A stretch of 30,255 nucleotides of DNA from Syntrophaceae bacterium UBA6252. Lineage in GTDB: Bacteria > Desulfobacterota > Syntrophia > Syntrophales > UBA6807. Shown one piece after another: positions 22,915 through 30,255 of the stretch. Both the position numbers and the translations under genes were made by a program. Below the pieces are notes generated by a model, which saw only the letters and a program-made list of their open reading frames with translations, did not search any database and had not been told where the DNA came from. Numbering within the stretch: position 1 is the first letter of the stretch; each line of letters begins with the position of its first letter. The stretch lies in assembly GCA_002441265.1 (NCBI GenBank), contig DJVQ01000056.1, positions 349 through 30,603 of the forward strand, read 5' to 3'.

Positions 22915-23661
22915 TCATTTCCTGCCGGGACCGATAAGCTCGGAAATGGTTACACATTGGTACCCCTGCAACGTCCATCCGTCGATGAGGTCGGGAATGA
23001 TTTTATAGACGGGATCATGATTCCTCGCGCCGAGATGAAACAGTGCTATTGCGCCGTTCTTGTATCGGGACGACAACATGCGTCTCTTAATTTGCCCCGA
23101 GGAACGGAAACGGTCGGAGCCCGGATCGTCAACCCAGTCCGATGAGTCGAAATTTCTCCCGCAGATTCTGCCGGACGTCCAGAAGACATGCCTGAAGCCC
23201 TGGTTTGCGGCTATCTGCCAGAGCGCGCCGTTATACTCGCCGTAGGGCGCCCGCCAATAAGGCGACATTATACCACCCGTGACCTGATAAAGGGCTTCGG
23301 CGGTTCTGACCAGTTCACTTTTAAAGGTCTCTTCATCGATGGAGTCCAGGTGGGGATGGCTGAAAGTGTGATTGCCGACCTCGTGCCCGCAATCCACGAT
23401 GTATCGGGTCATATCGGGGTAATTCACAATAAATTGACCCGTCAGGAAAAAAGAGCATGTAACCTTCCTGATTTTCAGTTCTTCCAGAATTGCTTTTGCG
23501 GCGTCCGGGGAAAATACGGCCGATCCCCCCGGATGACCGTCAAAAGTCAGAGCGATTTGTTTCCGGGAAAGCCTGCCTCTGGCGATATTGTATTTGGGCC
23601 GCAGAAGCGGTTTTCGCAAACAGCGTATCCGGTGTATCAGGAGAGAAAGAATGTCTAGCAT
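22915..23661 (-). CDS. Polysaccharide deacetylase (NodB homology, CE4) with altered first motif
   Basis: The protein of about 248 residues carries the CE4 motifs: motif 1 TFDGHPGG, motif 2 HTFSHPHL (zinc HxxxH), motif 3 RAPYGEYN, then SSDWVDDP and a late LFHLG. In canonical enzymes motif 1 is TFDDGP; here the second aspartate, a metal ligand, is glycine, so activity may differ. The family removes N-acetyl groups from chitin, peptidoglycan or exopolysaccharide. ATG 23661 is chosen because GGAAG lies just upstream; it overlaps the stop of the glycosyltransferase gene by seven bases. GTG 23691 is an alternative. No signal peptide is evident; the N-terminus (LDILSLLIHRI) is only weakly hydrophobic. 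Confidence 0.85.
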   Translation of the reverse strand: MLDILSLLIHRIRCLRKPLLRPKYNIARGRLSRKQIALTFDGHPGGSAVFSPDAAKAILEELKIRKVTCSFFLTGQFIVNYPDMTRYIVDCGHEVGNHTFSHPHLDSIDEETFKSELVRTAEALYQVTGGIMSPYWRAPYGEYNGALWQIAANQGFRHVFWTSGRICGRNFDSSDWVDDPGSDRFRSSGQIKRRMLSSRYKNGAIALFHLGARNHDPVYKIIPDLIDGWTLQGYQCVTISELIGPGRK

Positions 23662-24638
23662 ATTTCTTCCGTGGTCTGGTTCAGTCCCCACAAGGGTTGA
23701 GCGATACGGTTGCGTCCTGTCATGATTCCGATGTTTCTGTTCGATTGATGTCGATTTGCCATGGGGTCTTTGGGATGTTCCAGGTGAAGACAGACCAATT
23801 GGGTGGGCTCATGGTGATACCCGATATATTCGGCCCTTGTTATAAAGTCTTCGTCCTCTCCGCCCCAGCCGTCGAGGGATTCGTCGTAGCCCTGCAGCTC
23901 CTCCGCCATGCTTCGGGTGAAGGTCTGAAAGCTGAAAGGTTTGGTTTGTTTGTGCCGCATGAACCTTTCCGAAAAAATATAGCCGTGAACCCTCCTCAGG
24001 CATTCGTCGTCCACTCTGGAGTTGTCGAGCAGGTAGCCGTGCAGGGTCAAGGATATGATCGGCTGGATCCATATGCCTGCAAGGGAATGATGCCCGGCTT
24101 CCCGAATGATATCCGCCATGGTCATGCGGCGCTGCCGCACGCTTTTACCGGGGATGCAGGAGGACAAAAGAATCGATCGAAAATACGTGCGGAAGTTGTC
24201 CGGTGATGCGACGTCGAACAGACGCTTCGTCGAATGGATCAGGTCGAAGATTTTTTCGTTGACGGGCATGGCGCCTCTTTTGACAAAATGCGCGAAAGAG
24301 CCGGAAAAGAATATCTTCCGATCCCTGTACGAATGGATCATTCCGCACAATTTGGCTAAATAATGACGGTCAATGATCGTGTCATTGCCTGAGATGCATA
24401 TCCACCCGTTCCGCGCGTATCTTATTCCGACGTTCCTGGCTTTGGATATGCTGAACGCCCCTTTGACGCGGACGCATCGAATGTTGCGCCGCCGGCAATA
24501 GTCAACGATCTCATCCGTGCTGCTGTAATCCACGACAAGGATATCGAGATCCGCGAAATTCACCTGATAAAGCAGGCTTTGAATCTTCAGCGCAAGGTAG
24601 TTCAAGCGATTTTTATTGATGACGACGACGGAGAGCAT
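23655..24638 (-). CDS. Family 2 glycosyltransferase
   Basis: The 327-residue protein has a GT-A fold: MLSVVVINKNRLNYLALKIQ, then ILVVDYSSTDEIVDY, and ISKARNVGIRYA. The C-terminal half has GYDESLDGWGGEDEDFITR, the acceptor-side motif of the galactosyltransferase-like C-domain. The usual DxD appears as GNDTIID. Such enzymes transfer sugars to lipopolysaccharide, capsule or exopolysaccharide. It overlaps the deacetylase gene and is transcribed with it, suggesting the pair modifies one glycan. The ribosome site (AGGG, ten bases upstream) is weak. There is no membrane segment. Confidence 0.85.
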   Translation of the reverse strand: MLSVVVINKNRLNYLALKIQSLLYQVNFADLDILVVDYSSTDEIVDYCRRRNIRCVRVKGAFSISKARNVGIRYARNGWICISGNDTIIDRHYLAKLCGMIHSYRDRKIFFSGSFAHFVKRGAMPVNEKIFDLIHSTKRLFDVASPDNFRTYFRSILLSSCIPGKSVRQRRMTMADIIREAGHHSLAGIWIQPIISLTLHGYLLDNSRVDDECLRRVHGYIFSERFMRHKQTKPFSFQTFTRSMAEELQGYDESLDGWGGEDEDFITRAEYIGYHHEPTQLVCLHLEHPKDPMANRHQSNRNIGIMTGRNRIAQPLWGLNQTTEEIC

Positions 24639-24961
24639 GGTTCACAACCCTGTCCGATCTTCGATTGTCGACCCAGTCTTTTCCGATAACATGCCGGATC
24701 CCGGCGCGTTCCCGGGTCGGGCCGGACAACGGAAGCATTTCATATTCCAATCTTTTTTAAAATTGACATCGATGCGGTCTTCTTCTAAGTTCAATATTTA
24801 GAGAATCGGGAAAAAAATGTAAATAGAGTGGAGAAATTATTTTTATATAAGTCGTGTTTGAAAAAATGATCTGCAAGCCTTGATCATTCAGGACATGACT
24901 GGCGCGAAACGAGTTGGAATTGCGTCCGGATTCGTTAAAACAGGAAATGGAGGAGGGGGCC
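24639..24961. other. Divergent region upstream of RiPP-like peptide copy 2
   Basis: It contains the conserved promoter of the peptide (24763-24791) and its leader of about 165 bases. The stretch 24755-24961 is partly alignable with 11270-11411. No other gene was seen. Confidence 0.5.
24763..24791 (+). promoter_or_regulatory. Promoter of RiPP-like peptide copy 2
   Basis: TTGACA (24763-24768) with TAAGTT (24786-24791) at 17-base spacing. The position and flanking bases (T-run, AAATTGACATC) are conserved with the promoter at 11277-11305. Confidence 0.5.
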
Positions 24962-25075
24962 ATGAAGAAGGGGGAGATCAGGGAAACGAAGAAGGTGAAA
25001 TACGAGAAGCCCATCCTGACGAAGTTCCAGAAGCTGACCGATGTGCTGGCGAATGGATCGAAACAGCCGGAGTGA
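24962..25075 (+). CDS. Tiny RiPP-precursor-like peptide, copy 2
   Basis: This 37-residue peptide reads MKKGEIRETKKVKYEKPIL, then TKFQKLTDVLANG and SKQPE. It has the same length as copy 1 at 11412 and the same core pattern KYEKPxLxKFxKLTDxLAxGS, with mostly conservative changes, so coding selection is likely. The GGAGGGGG ribosome site ends two bases before ATG and is identical in layout to copy 1. Downstream is a TudS-like gene; no lanthipeptide, lasso or radical-SAM enzyme is in view. Its function is unknown; RiPP leader similarity rests on the Y-x-x-P-x-L motif only. Confidence 0.65.
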   Translation: MKKGEIRETKKVKYEKPILTKFQKLTDVLANGSKQPE

Positions 25076-25436
25076 GAAATTCGAGCACACCATTCCTGAA
25101 ATCAAAGAAAAGACGGAAAGGTAAGTACCCCGGACTTTTTACGGATCGTGCCGCTCTCGAGAAAGTTGTTCCGAAAACGGGCCCCAAAGCGGTCGGGCAT
25201 TGAAAATCGCGCATCGGACAAGTCCCCGATCTTCCTTTCCCGTGTCCTTCCGTTTCATATTGAATTTCAACCACTCGAAGTTCTGCGAAACCAAATTCTG
25301 AAAGCCTCGATTCTTCAACGAATCATGGAAGCGAATCCCGCACAGCTTGAAAGCCGGGACAGCCCTTGATGAATAAACTCGATTCTCTTCAAAAAATCGG
25401 GTATTGCTCGGAGAACTTCAAATTCCGGAGAGGCCG
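25076..25436. other. Gap between the RiPP-like peptide and the TudS-like gene
   Basis: No supported gene. A 73-codon frame at 25148-25369 crosses it but has no ribosome site and no recognisable domain. No terminator with a U-tract was found. Confidence 0.4.
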
Positions 25437-25997
25437 ATGTTTGAGGACAATCGCAGCAAGAGAATCATGATCGTCGCGCATTGCATCTTGAATCAGAACT
25501 CGATTTCGGATGCATCGGCGAATCTTCGAAGCCAATTTACCGAGATCGTTGAACGGATCATGAAAGAGAACATTGGTATCGTCCAGCTTCCATGCCCGGA
25601 GCTGCAATGTCTCGGACTTGACAGGGAGGACAGGCTGGGAGGCATGAGACCCGTACTGGAAGAGAATACGAGAATAAGAGAATCGATGTTAAGGGAAGGC
25701 AATCTGAAGCTGCTCGAGCGCGAAATCGAAAAAATTGTATTTCAAACGACGGAATATCGAAAACACGGATTCGAAATAACGGGAATCATCGGAATAAACC
25801 GTTCCCCGAGCTGTGGTGTCGAAACGACGACCGTGAAGAACGAGGAGGTGGAGGGAACGGGTGTTTTTATGGAGATGCTTTCGGAGGCATTGACGAAAGA
25901 CGGACAGACCATCAGGATGATCGGCGTGAAAACAGGCGAAATTCAGGAATCGCTGAATCGGCTGGAAGCGCTGTTGAAAAAAGCGTATAAGGCCTGA
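25437..25997 (+). CDS. TudS/DUF523-like iron-sulfur protein (putative desulfidase)
   Basis: The 186-residue protein has the family's cysteine layout: AHCILNQN near residue 18, PCPELQCLG near 58, and SPSCGVETT near 123. In TudS (2-thiouracil desulfidase, formerly DUF523) three cysteines hold a [4Fe-4S] cluster whose free iron takes sulfur from the substrate. The longer, divergent SPSCG context suggests a TudS-related paralogue rather than the thiouracil enzyme itself. ATG 25437 is chosen because GGAG lies six bases upstream; TTG 25404 is in frame. Its substrate is unknown. It stands alone after the second RiPP-like peptide. Confidence 0.8.
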   Translation: MFEDNRSKRIMIVAHCILNQNSISDASANLRSQFTEIVERIMKENIGIVQLPCPELQCLGLDREDRLGGMRPVLEENTRIRESMLREGNLKLLEREIEKIVFQTTEYRKHGFEITGIIGINRSPSCGVETTTVKNEEVEGTGVFMEMLSEALTKDGQTIRMIGVKTGEIQESLNRLEALLKKAYKA

Positions 25998-26406
25998 AAG
26001 CAGCCTCCCGGCAGCGACAGGTCAATACATTGTCTCGGCTGCAGGAATATTCTCGTTCCGCTCAACGAGGGATATGGCGCCGGCTGCTTCCCCGGCGGCG
26101 GGCGTGATGGCCGGTTGAGGAAGCCCCTCCCGGAGAGAATCACGTTCTTCCTTCTTTTTTACCTGACGCAACCCGATGCCGCCTTCAGGGGAGGTCCCCG
26201 GGACGCATTTCATCTCCGAAGCGAGCATTGACGCCCCGCGTCATGCCTGGTGGCACGTAATTATTCCTTTGACACGCCCGTTTGTTTTCTTATATTGTCC
26301 AGGCAGAAAGGGAGTTCTTGTCAACCCCGCCACGAACCTTTTCAGGCTCAGGGACTTACCGGGTTCCTCTGTTCAGACCCCGAAAAGACAGATTCATGGA
26401 GTCGCG
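25998..26406. other. Intergenic region with the MoxR-operon promoter
   Basis: There is no supported gene. A leftward 68-codon frame (26022-26228) was considered and rejected. The right part holds a strong promoter at 26269-26296 giving a leader of about 100 bases. Confidence 0.45.
26269..26296 (+). promoter_or_regulatory. Promoter of the moxR-DUF58-DUF4129 operon
   Basis: TTGACA (26269-26274) and TATATT (26291-26296) are separated by 16 bases and match six and five of six consensus bases. Transcription would start near 26303. Confidence 0.6.
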
Positions 26407-27348
26407 ATGACGGATTTCAGTTCGTGTAAACGTATCATGGAGAATATGTCACAGGTGATTGTGGGCAAGCAGTCCGCCATGGAACTGCTTCTCGTGGCCC
26501 TCCTGGCGGACGGGCATATCCTGCTGGAGGACGTGCCCGGTCTGGGGAAAACCCTGATCGCCAAGTCCCTTGCGCGGAGCATAGGGGGTGTCTTCACAAG
26601 GGTTCAGTTTACCCCGGATCTGCTCCCGTCGGACATTACCGGATTCAATGTCTACAGCCAGAAGAACGGGAACTTCACCTTTCAGCCCGGGCCCGTCATG
26701 ACCAATGTTCTCCTGGCCGACGAGATCAACCGCACCATTCCGCGCACTCAGTCCAGCCTCCTCGAAAGCATGGAGGAACGGCAGGTCACCGTGGACAGCC
26801 GGACGTTGATTCTGCCCCGTCCTTTTTTTGTGATGGCGACCCAGAATCCGATTGAACTGGAAGGGACGTTTCCCTTGCCCGAGGCCCAGCTCGACAGGTT
26901 TCTCCTCAGGATACGCCTGGGCTATCCGGATAAAAAAGAAGAAATCCTGATGCTTGAACGCTTCCAGGAGCAGGACCCTCTGACGCTTCTGGAAGCGGTG
27001 ACGAATCCGGAAGAAGTGACCCGGCTGCAGCAGGCCAGGAAAGCGATCCATGTCTCTCCTCCCGTACGTGAATACATTGCGGAGATCGCGGGGGCAACCC
27101 GACGCCACAAAGCTCTGCGTTTCGGGACCAGTCCGCGGGGTTCGCTGGGCCTGATGCGTGCCGGTCAGGCGCTCGCCGTTCTCAGGGGGCGCGATTACGT
27201 GCTTCCAGATGACATAAAGTATCTCTGCTTCCCGGTCCTTGCCCACCGGATCATTCTCCAGGACGAGGAGCGGCTGCGGGGGCGGCTTCCGGAGCAAATC
27301 CTGGAAGAGATCACCGCGCAGGTACCCGTCCCCGCTCCCATGGACTGA
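26407..27348 (+). CDS. MoxR-family AAA+ ATPase
   Basis: The 313-residue ATPase has Walker A VPGLGKT (43-49), DITGFNVY, Walker B LLADEINR (about 105), sensor 1 ATQNPIE and the arginine-containing LPEAQLDRFLLRI. The C-terminal lid domain contains TSPRGSLGLMRAGQA. MoxR proteins act as chaperones that mature or activate partner enzymes, typically with a DUF58 protein with or without a transglutaminase. ATG 26407 is chosen because GGAG lies five bases upstream and it is just before the conserved start; the frame is open to 26176. It is the first gene of a three-gene operon. Confidence 0.92.
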   Translation: MTDFSSCKRIMENMSQVIVGKQSAMELLLVALLADGHILLEDVPGLGKTLIAKSLARSIGGVFTRVQFTPDLLPSDITGFNVYSQKNGNFTFQPGPVMTNVLLADEINRTIPRTQSSLLESMEERQVTVDSRTLILPRPFFVMATQNPIELEGTFPLPEAQLDRFLLRIRLGYPDKKEEILMLERFQEQDPLTLLEAVTNPEEVTRLQQARKAIHVSPPVREYIAEIAGATRRHKALRFGTSPRGSLGLMRAGQALAVLRGRDYVLPDDIKYLCFPVLAHRIILQDEERLRGRLPEQILEEITAQVPVPAPMD

Positions 27349-27362
27349 GACCTCCGTATTCC

Positions 27363-28565
27363 ATGCACGATCAGAACGGAAGAGAAGCCAGCCTTTTCGT
27401 CGCCCCTCTGATGCAGCTTCTGATGGGGGCCCTCCTTTTTGTCGCCGTCATGCACTCCCAGAGGACCCTCGTGATTGCGGCCGTTCTCATCCTGGGCCTG
27501 ACGGGGCTCGCAAAGATCTGGAGCGGACTGAGTTCCTCCCGGGTGACCTGTCTTTTCACCGTGGACAAGGACAGGATCTTTCCCGGAGAGAACTTTACGA
27601 TGGGGCTCAGGGCTGAAAACAAGAGCTTCCTTCCAGTTTGGGTTCAGGCCGGCCCCATTTCGTTTGCCGGTTTGATCTCCTCCCCCGGGGAGGGCATGCC
27701 ATCGGTCAAACAGAGCGGCCTTTTGGGCTATCAGGGGGTCCGCTTCCAATGGGCGCTCGCCGCCTGGAAGCGGGGCGTTTACCATGTGGGGGCCCCCCGC
27801 TTGAGGGTAGGGGATTTCCTCGGATTTTCCCTCAGAGAGCACGCAGGGGTCGGGCCCATCGACATCATGGTGTACCCCCGTTTGATCTCCCTGAAACCTC
27901 TCTCCCTGCCGCATCGGGATTTGTATGGTGCGCCCGGTGCGGAAAGCCCCGTGCGGGACCCGGTATATATCCTTGGAACGAGAGACTACCAGCACAATCA
28001 GCCGGCGAGGCACATTCACTGGAAGGCCAGCGTTCGTCACGACCGATTGCAGGAAAAGGTCTTTGAGCCGACAGCGCAGAAAAAGGTTCTCCTTGTCCTG
28101 GAAGTCGGCCAGTTTGCGGAACGGGGGGCTGACGTTGAATTCGAACACACCCTGGAAGTGATCGCCTCCCTTGCCGTTCAACTGGATCGAAAGGGGGCTG
28201 CCGTGGGGCTCGCCACAAACGGAATGCTGACCGGTGAAGGACCCTCCTTCGTCCCCGTTGCTGTGGCACCCCTCCATCTTTCCGCCGTCCTGGAGATCCT
28301 GGCGCGGGTGCGGATGGTAAAAAAATCGGATCTCGTCGATGTGCTGCACAAGGGCCTGTCATTGACCTGGGGCGTAAGCTGCATCCACTTTTCCCGCCAT
28401 CTCGATGCCTCCGCCCGTATCGCGGAGAATTACTTCATCATGCGGAAGGCCATGCCCCTCTTTGTCGTATGCCGGCCCGACCCGGAGTCGCTCGAGGATG
28501 AACATCGAATTCAAAGCAGGACCTGTTCACTGGATGATTTACGGGTGGAACGCACAAAGGAATGA
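27363..28565 (+). CDS. DUF58 membrane-anchored protein (VWA-like)
   Basis: The 400-residue protein has two N-terminal transmembrane helices (about 11-32 and 36-52) and a beta-rich middle. The DUF58 signature GTRDYQHNQPARHIHWKAS follows at about residue 200, then an alpha/beta region with VLLVLEVGQF resembling a von Willebrand A-like fold. DUF58 proteins are standard partners of MoxR ATPases. It starts 14 bases after the moxR stop; the ribosome site is weak. Its stop overlaps the next gene by four bases (ATGA), so the three are co-translated. Confidence 0.88.
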   Translation: MHDQNGREASLFVAPLMQLLMGALLFVAVMHSQRTLVIAAVLILGLTGLAKIWSGLSSSRVTCLFTVDKDRIFPGENFTMGLRAENKSFLPVWVQAGPISFAGLISSPGEGMPSVKQSGLLGYQGVRFQWALAAWKRGVYHVGAPRLRVGDFLGFSLREHAGVGPIDIMVYPRLISLKPLSLPHRDLYGAPGAESPVRDPVYILGTRDYQHNQPARHIHWKASVRHDRLQEKVFEPTAQKKVLLVLEVGQFAERGADVEFEHTLEVIASLAVQLDRKGAAVGLATNGMLTGEGPSFVPVAVAPLHLSAVLEILARVRMVKKSDLVDVLHKGLSLTWGVSCIHFSRHLDASARIAENYFIMRKAMPLFVVCRPDPESLEDEHRIQSRTCSLDDLRVERTKE

Positions 28566-29995
28566 TGACGCGGCGCAACGATACTCTCCTCTTGACGATT
28601 CACGGGTGCATGGAATTTACCTGGCGTTACGCCTGGGCCGGATTCGTCATGTTTGCCATGGCCGGGAAGCCGGTCCCTCTCCTCGAGGCGCTGGCCGTCT
28701 TCGCCCTCGCGGCCGTCGCGACCCTTTTTTCACGGGGCAGGGGCTGGCGAATCCTGTACGTCATCCTTCTTCAGGCGATGTCCCTTGTGCTTGCGGCAGG
28801 GGTCATGGTTCATGCCTTTTATTATCGATCCTTTCCTTTCTGGAGCCACGGATGGATCGGGGAATTTTTCACCTCCTCCCGCACCACGCTGGAATGGATC
28901 GTACTGCTCTTCTTTGCCTTCTGGATCCTCATCCTCTGGGCCGGCGGCGTGATCGTCACGAGGAAACCTCTTCAATATGATACGATCTGCGCTCGTTTCG
29001 ACGCCGGCCTGGTCGCTTTCCTTGTCCTCTATCTCCTCGAATGGCTTTTTCTGGAAAGGGGGGGCATTCAGACACAGGATCCCATCGCGAGGTTTCTCAT
29101 CTTCCCTTATTTTTTATTCAGCATTTTCGCCATCGGCCTCGCCCGGAATCGCGACAACGAACGAAGCGAAACCCTGGCGGATTATCGAGGAGCCAGGACG
29201 ATATCCACCATCGTCGTCACCCTGGTCCTCGTCGGGACCGCCTTCTTCCTGCTCCTCCAGCCTTTCTTCGCCGGTGTTGCCGAGACGGGATATGCCTTCA
29301 TGAAAGAGGCTGTCGGACCCCTGAGACCCGTGGCGGTCGGGATCCTGCGATTTCTGCTCATCGGTCGCAGAACCTCCGGCTATGACGGTGCTTCATCCGG
29401 AGCGGCGGGGGATTCACAGCCGCCTCCCGTCTTCACAGGCGAGACCGCCTGGTGGGAGGAGGTCCTTGAAGCGCTGGTGCGCTGGGGATACATCGGATTG
29501 ATTGGAAGTGCCCTGCTCGTTCTCACGGCGGTCGGTGTATGGGGCCTGGTCCGATGGCTTCTTTCGCGGACCGCCCCGGGGGGAACCGGGAAAGGGAAGG
29601 GGGTCTTCCATTGCATCTGGATTGAGAAAATATGGGCGCTTCTGACCGGTCTTCGAAAAAGGATTCATGCACGGGTGTGGGGGCCTCGGCGGGCCTCCCG
29701 TCTCTTTGCCCGGCTCCTCGCCTGGGGAAGAAGGAGCGGCGTATTCCGTCTTCCAGGCGAAACTCCCGGTGAGTACGGAACCCGGCTCAAGGCACGGTTC
29801 CCGGCTCTCGAGGAACAGATCGAAGTGATGATCGATCTATACCATGGGGAGGTCTATGGAAGAAGAAAGATGACGGAAGAGCAATGGGTTGCTGCCGGAT
29901 CCGCATGGCGGCAATTACGGAATCCCGTTTACTGGCACTCCCGGCTGCGATCCTGGATTTCCCGCCCTGGAATCATGACAGAGCCGAAGCATTAG
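28562..29995 (+). CDS. Membrane protein with C-terminal DUF4129-like domain
   Basis: The 477-residue protein has about seven transmembrane helices (about 20-40, 42-58, 65-85, 110-135, 145-165, 178-195, 215-240). Another helix near 310-330 is followed by a cytoplasmic tail. The tail (about 385-450: RLPGETPGEYGTRLKARFP...LYHGEVYGRRKMTEEQW) fits DUF4129, which normally ends TgpA-type transglutaminases. Here the transglutaminase domain is missing, with no Cys-His-Asp motif seen, so the protein keeps only the membrane part and DUF4129. It overlaps the DUF58 gene as ATGA, and the operon role is presumably envelope biogenesis. Confidence 0.75.
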   Translation: MMTRRNDTLLLTIHGCMEFTWRYAWAGFVMFAMAGKPVPLLEALAVFALAAVATLFSRGRGWRILYVILLQAMSLVLAAGVMVHAFYYRSFPFWSHGWIGEFFTSSRTTLEWIVLLFFAFWILILWAGGVIVTRKPLQYDTICARFDAGLVAFLVLYLLEWLFLERGGIQTQDPIARFLIFPYFLFSIFAIGLARNRDNERSETLADYRGARTISTIVVTLVLVGTAFFLLLQPFFAGVAETGYAFMKEAVGPLRPVAVGILRFLLIGRRTSGYDGASSGAAGDSQPPPVFTGETAWWEEVLEALVRWGYIGLIGSALLVLTAVGVWGLVRWLLSRTAPGGTGKGKGVFHCIWIEKIWALLTGLRKRIHARVWGPRRASRLFARLLAWGRRSGVFRLPGETPGEYGTRLKARFPALEEQIEVMIDLYHGEVYGRRKMTEEQWVAAGSAWRQLRNPVYWHSRLRSWISRPGIMTEPKH

Positions 29996-30140
29996 GCGAA
30001 AGCCGGCAACTCGAGGACAATCACTCCCCAAACGTATCCTTCCTGCGGCGGATCAATGCATCAAAATTCCCGGGCGAAAGATTTCTTCAGCATCCTTGAC
30101 AGGCGAACGTGAAACCTATATGCTCGTACACAAGTAAATA
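29996..30140. other. Gap after the MoxR operon
   Basis: No gene or clear terminator was recognised between the DUF4129 gene and the large palindromic repeat. Confidence 0.35.
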
Positions 30141-30255
30141 TTGACGGCTTCGTAAAAAGTCCATATGCTGCGTTGCCCTTCATCCCTCCTCCCTGCGGCG
30201 TACCGGAAGTACGCCTCACTCGTCAGGAATCGGGCGCCTTGCCTATGGAGCTTTT
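30141..30255. repeat. Large palindromic repeat running off the window edge
   Basis: The segment begins TTGACGGCTTCGTAAAAAGT. Its start (AAAAAGTCCATATGC) is inverted at the window end (CCTATGGAGCTTTT), and the centre is the perfect dyad GGCGTAC-CGGAA-GTACGCC (30197-30215). This pattern recurs between genes in many deltaproteobacterial genomes (recalled, not searched). It is a REP- or MITE-type element, and the right end lies outside the window. Confidence 0.65.

Noticed and set aside
25148..25369. 73-residue ORF after the second RiPP-like peptide
   Set aside because: No ribosome site, no domain and basic low-complexity composition; it may be chance.
26022..26228. 68-residue leftward ORF upstream of the MoxR promoter
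   Set aside because: No ribosome site or recognisable family, and no leftward promoter seen.
27195..28349. 384-residue ORF antisense to MoxR/DUF58
   Set aside because: It is a shadow frame in GC-rich DNA; the sense strand carries clear MoxR and DUF58 signatures.

Overview
The window looks like a chromosomal segment of a Gram-negative, probably deltaproteobacterial (Desulfobacterota, Syntrophales-like) bacterium. This is inferred from the exported proteins, the dense c-di-GMP and two-component signalling, the CheD-type operon, the MoxR/DUF58 operon and several palindromic repeat families. No rRNA, tRNA or CRISPR array was seen.

Region 1 (1-1.4 kb) is a phage-type switch. A CI-like S24 repressor is transcribed rightward, and two tiny helix-turn-helix genes plus the start of a third gene are transcribed leftward with ATGA overlaps. 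Two inverted repeats lie over the divergent promoters.

Region 2 (1.4-7.2 kb) is markedly AT-rich and all on the + strand. It carries a NACHT NTPase with a nuclease-like N-terminus and a pentapeptide/winged-helix C-terminus, a small unknown ORF, an HExxH (ImmA/IrrE-like) peptidase, a two-helix membrane protein with a beta-rich extracytoplasmic domain, and a two-helix protein resembling the TRADD-N-associated membrane family. Relics of the same gene tail sit before both membrane genes, and nested inverted repeats mark the right border. It reads as an acquired conflict/anti-phage island and is the best candidate here for an undescribed system.

Region 3 (7.2-13.4 kb) is a mosaic. It holds an exported S74-chaperone protein with NSFFG repeats, a stop-interrupted pseudogene, a diguanylate cyclase, three copies of a roughly 80-bp palindromic repeat (a fourth, shortened copy is at 19.04 kb), an IS3 OrfA relic, a tiny RiPP-like precursor, a K+ channel with RCK domains, an SRPBCC protein and relics of a GGDEF gene tail.

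Region 4 (13.8-18.5 kb) is a leftward signalling operon: CheD deamidase, PAS-PAS histidine kinase, single-domain response regulator, and a REC-PAS-PAS-HD-GYP phosphodiesterase.

Region 5 (19-25 kb) has an exported WD40-caspase (peptidase C14) protein, two small downstream genes, and a leftward pair of GT2 glycosyltransferase and NodB-type deacetylase.

Region 6 (24.7-30.3 kb) has a second copy of the RiPP-like precursor with a conserved promoter, a TudS/DUF523-like protein, then the MoxR AAA+ / DUF58 / DUF4129 operon, and a large palindromic repeat running off the right edge.
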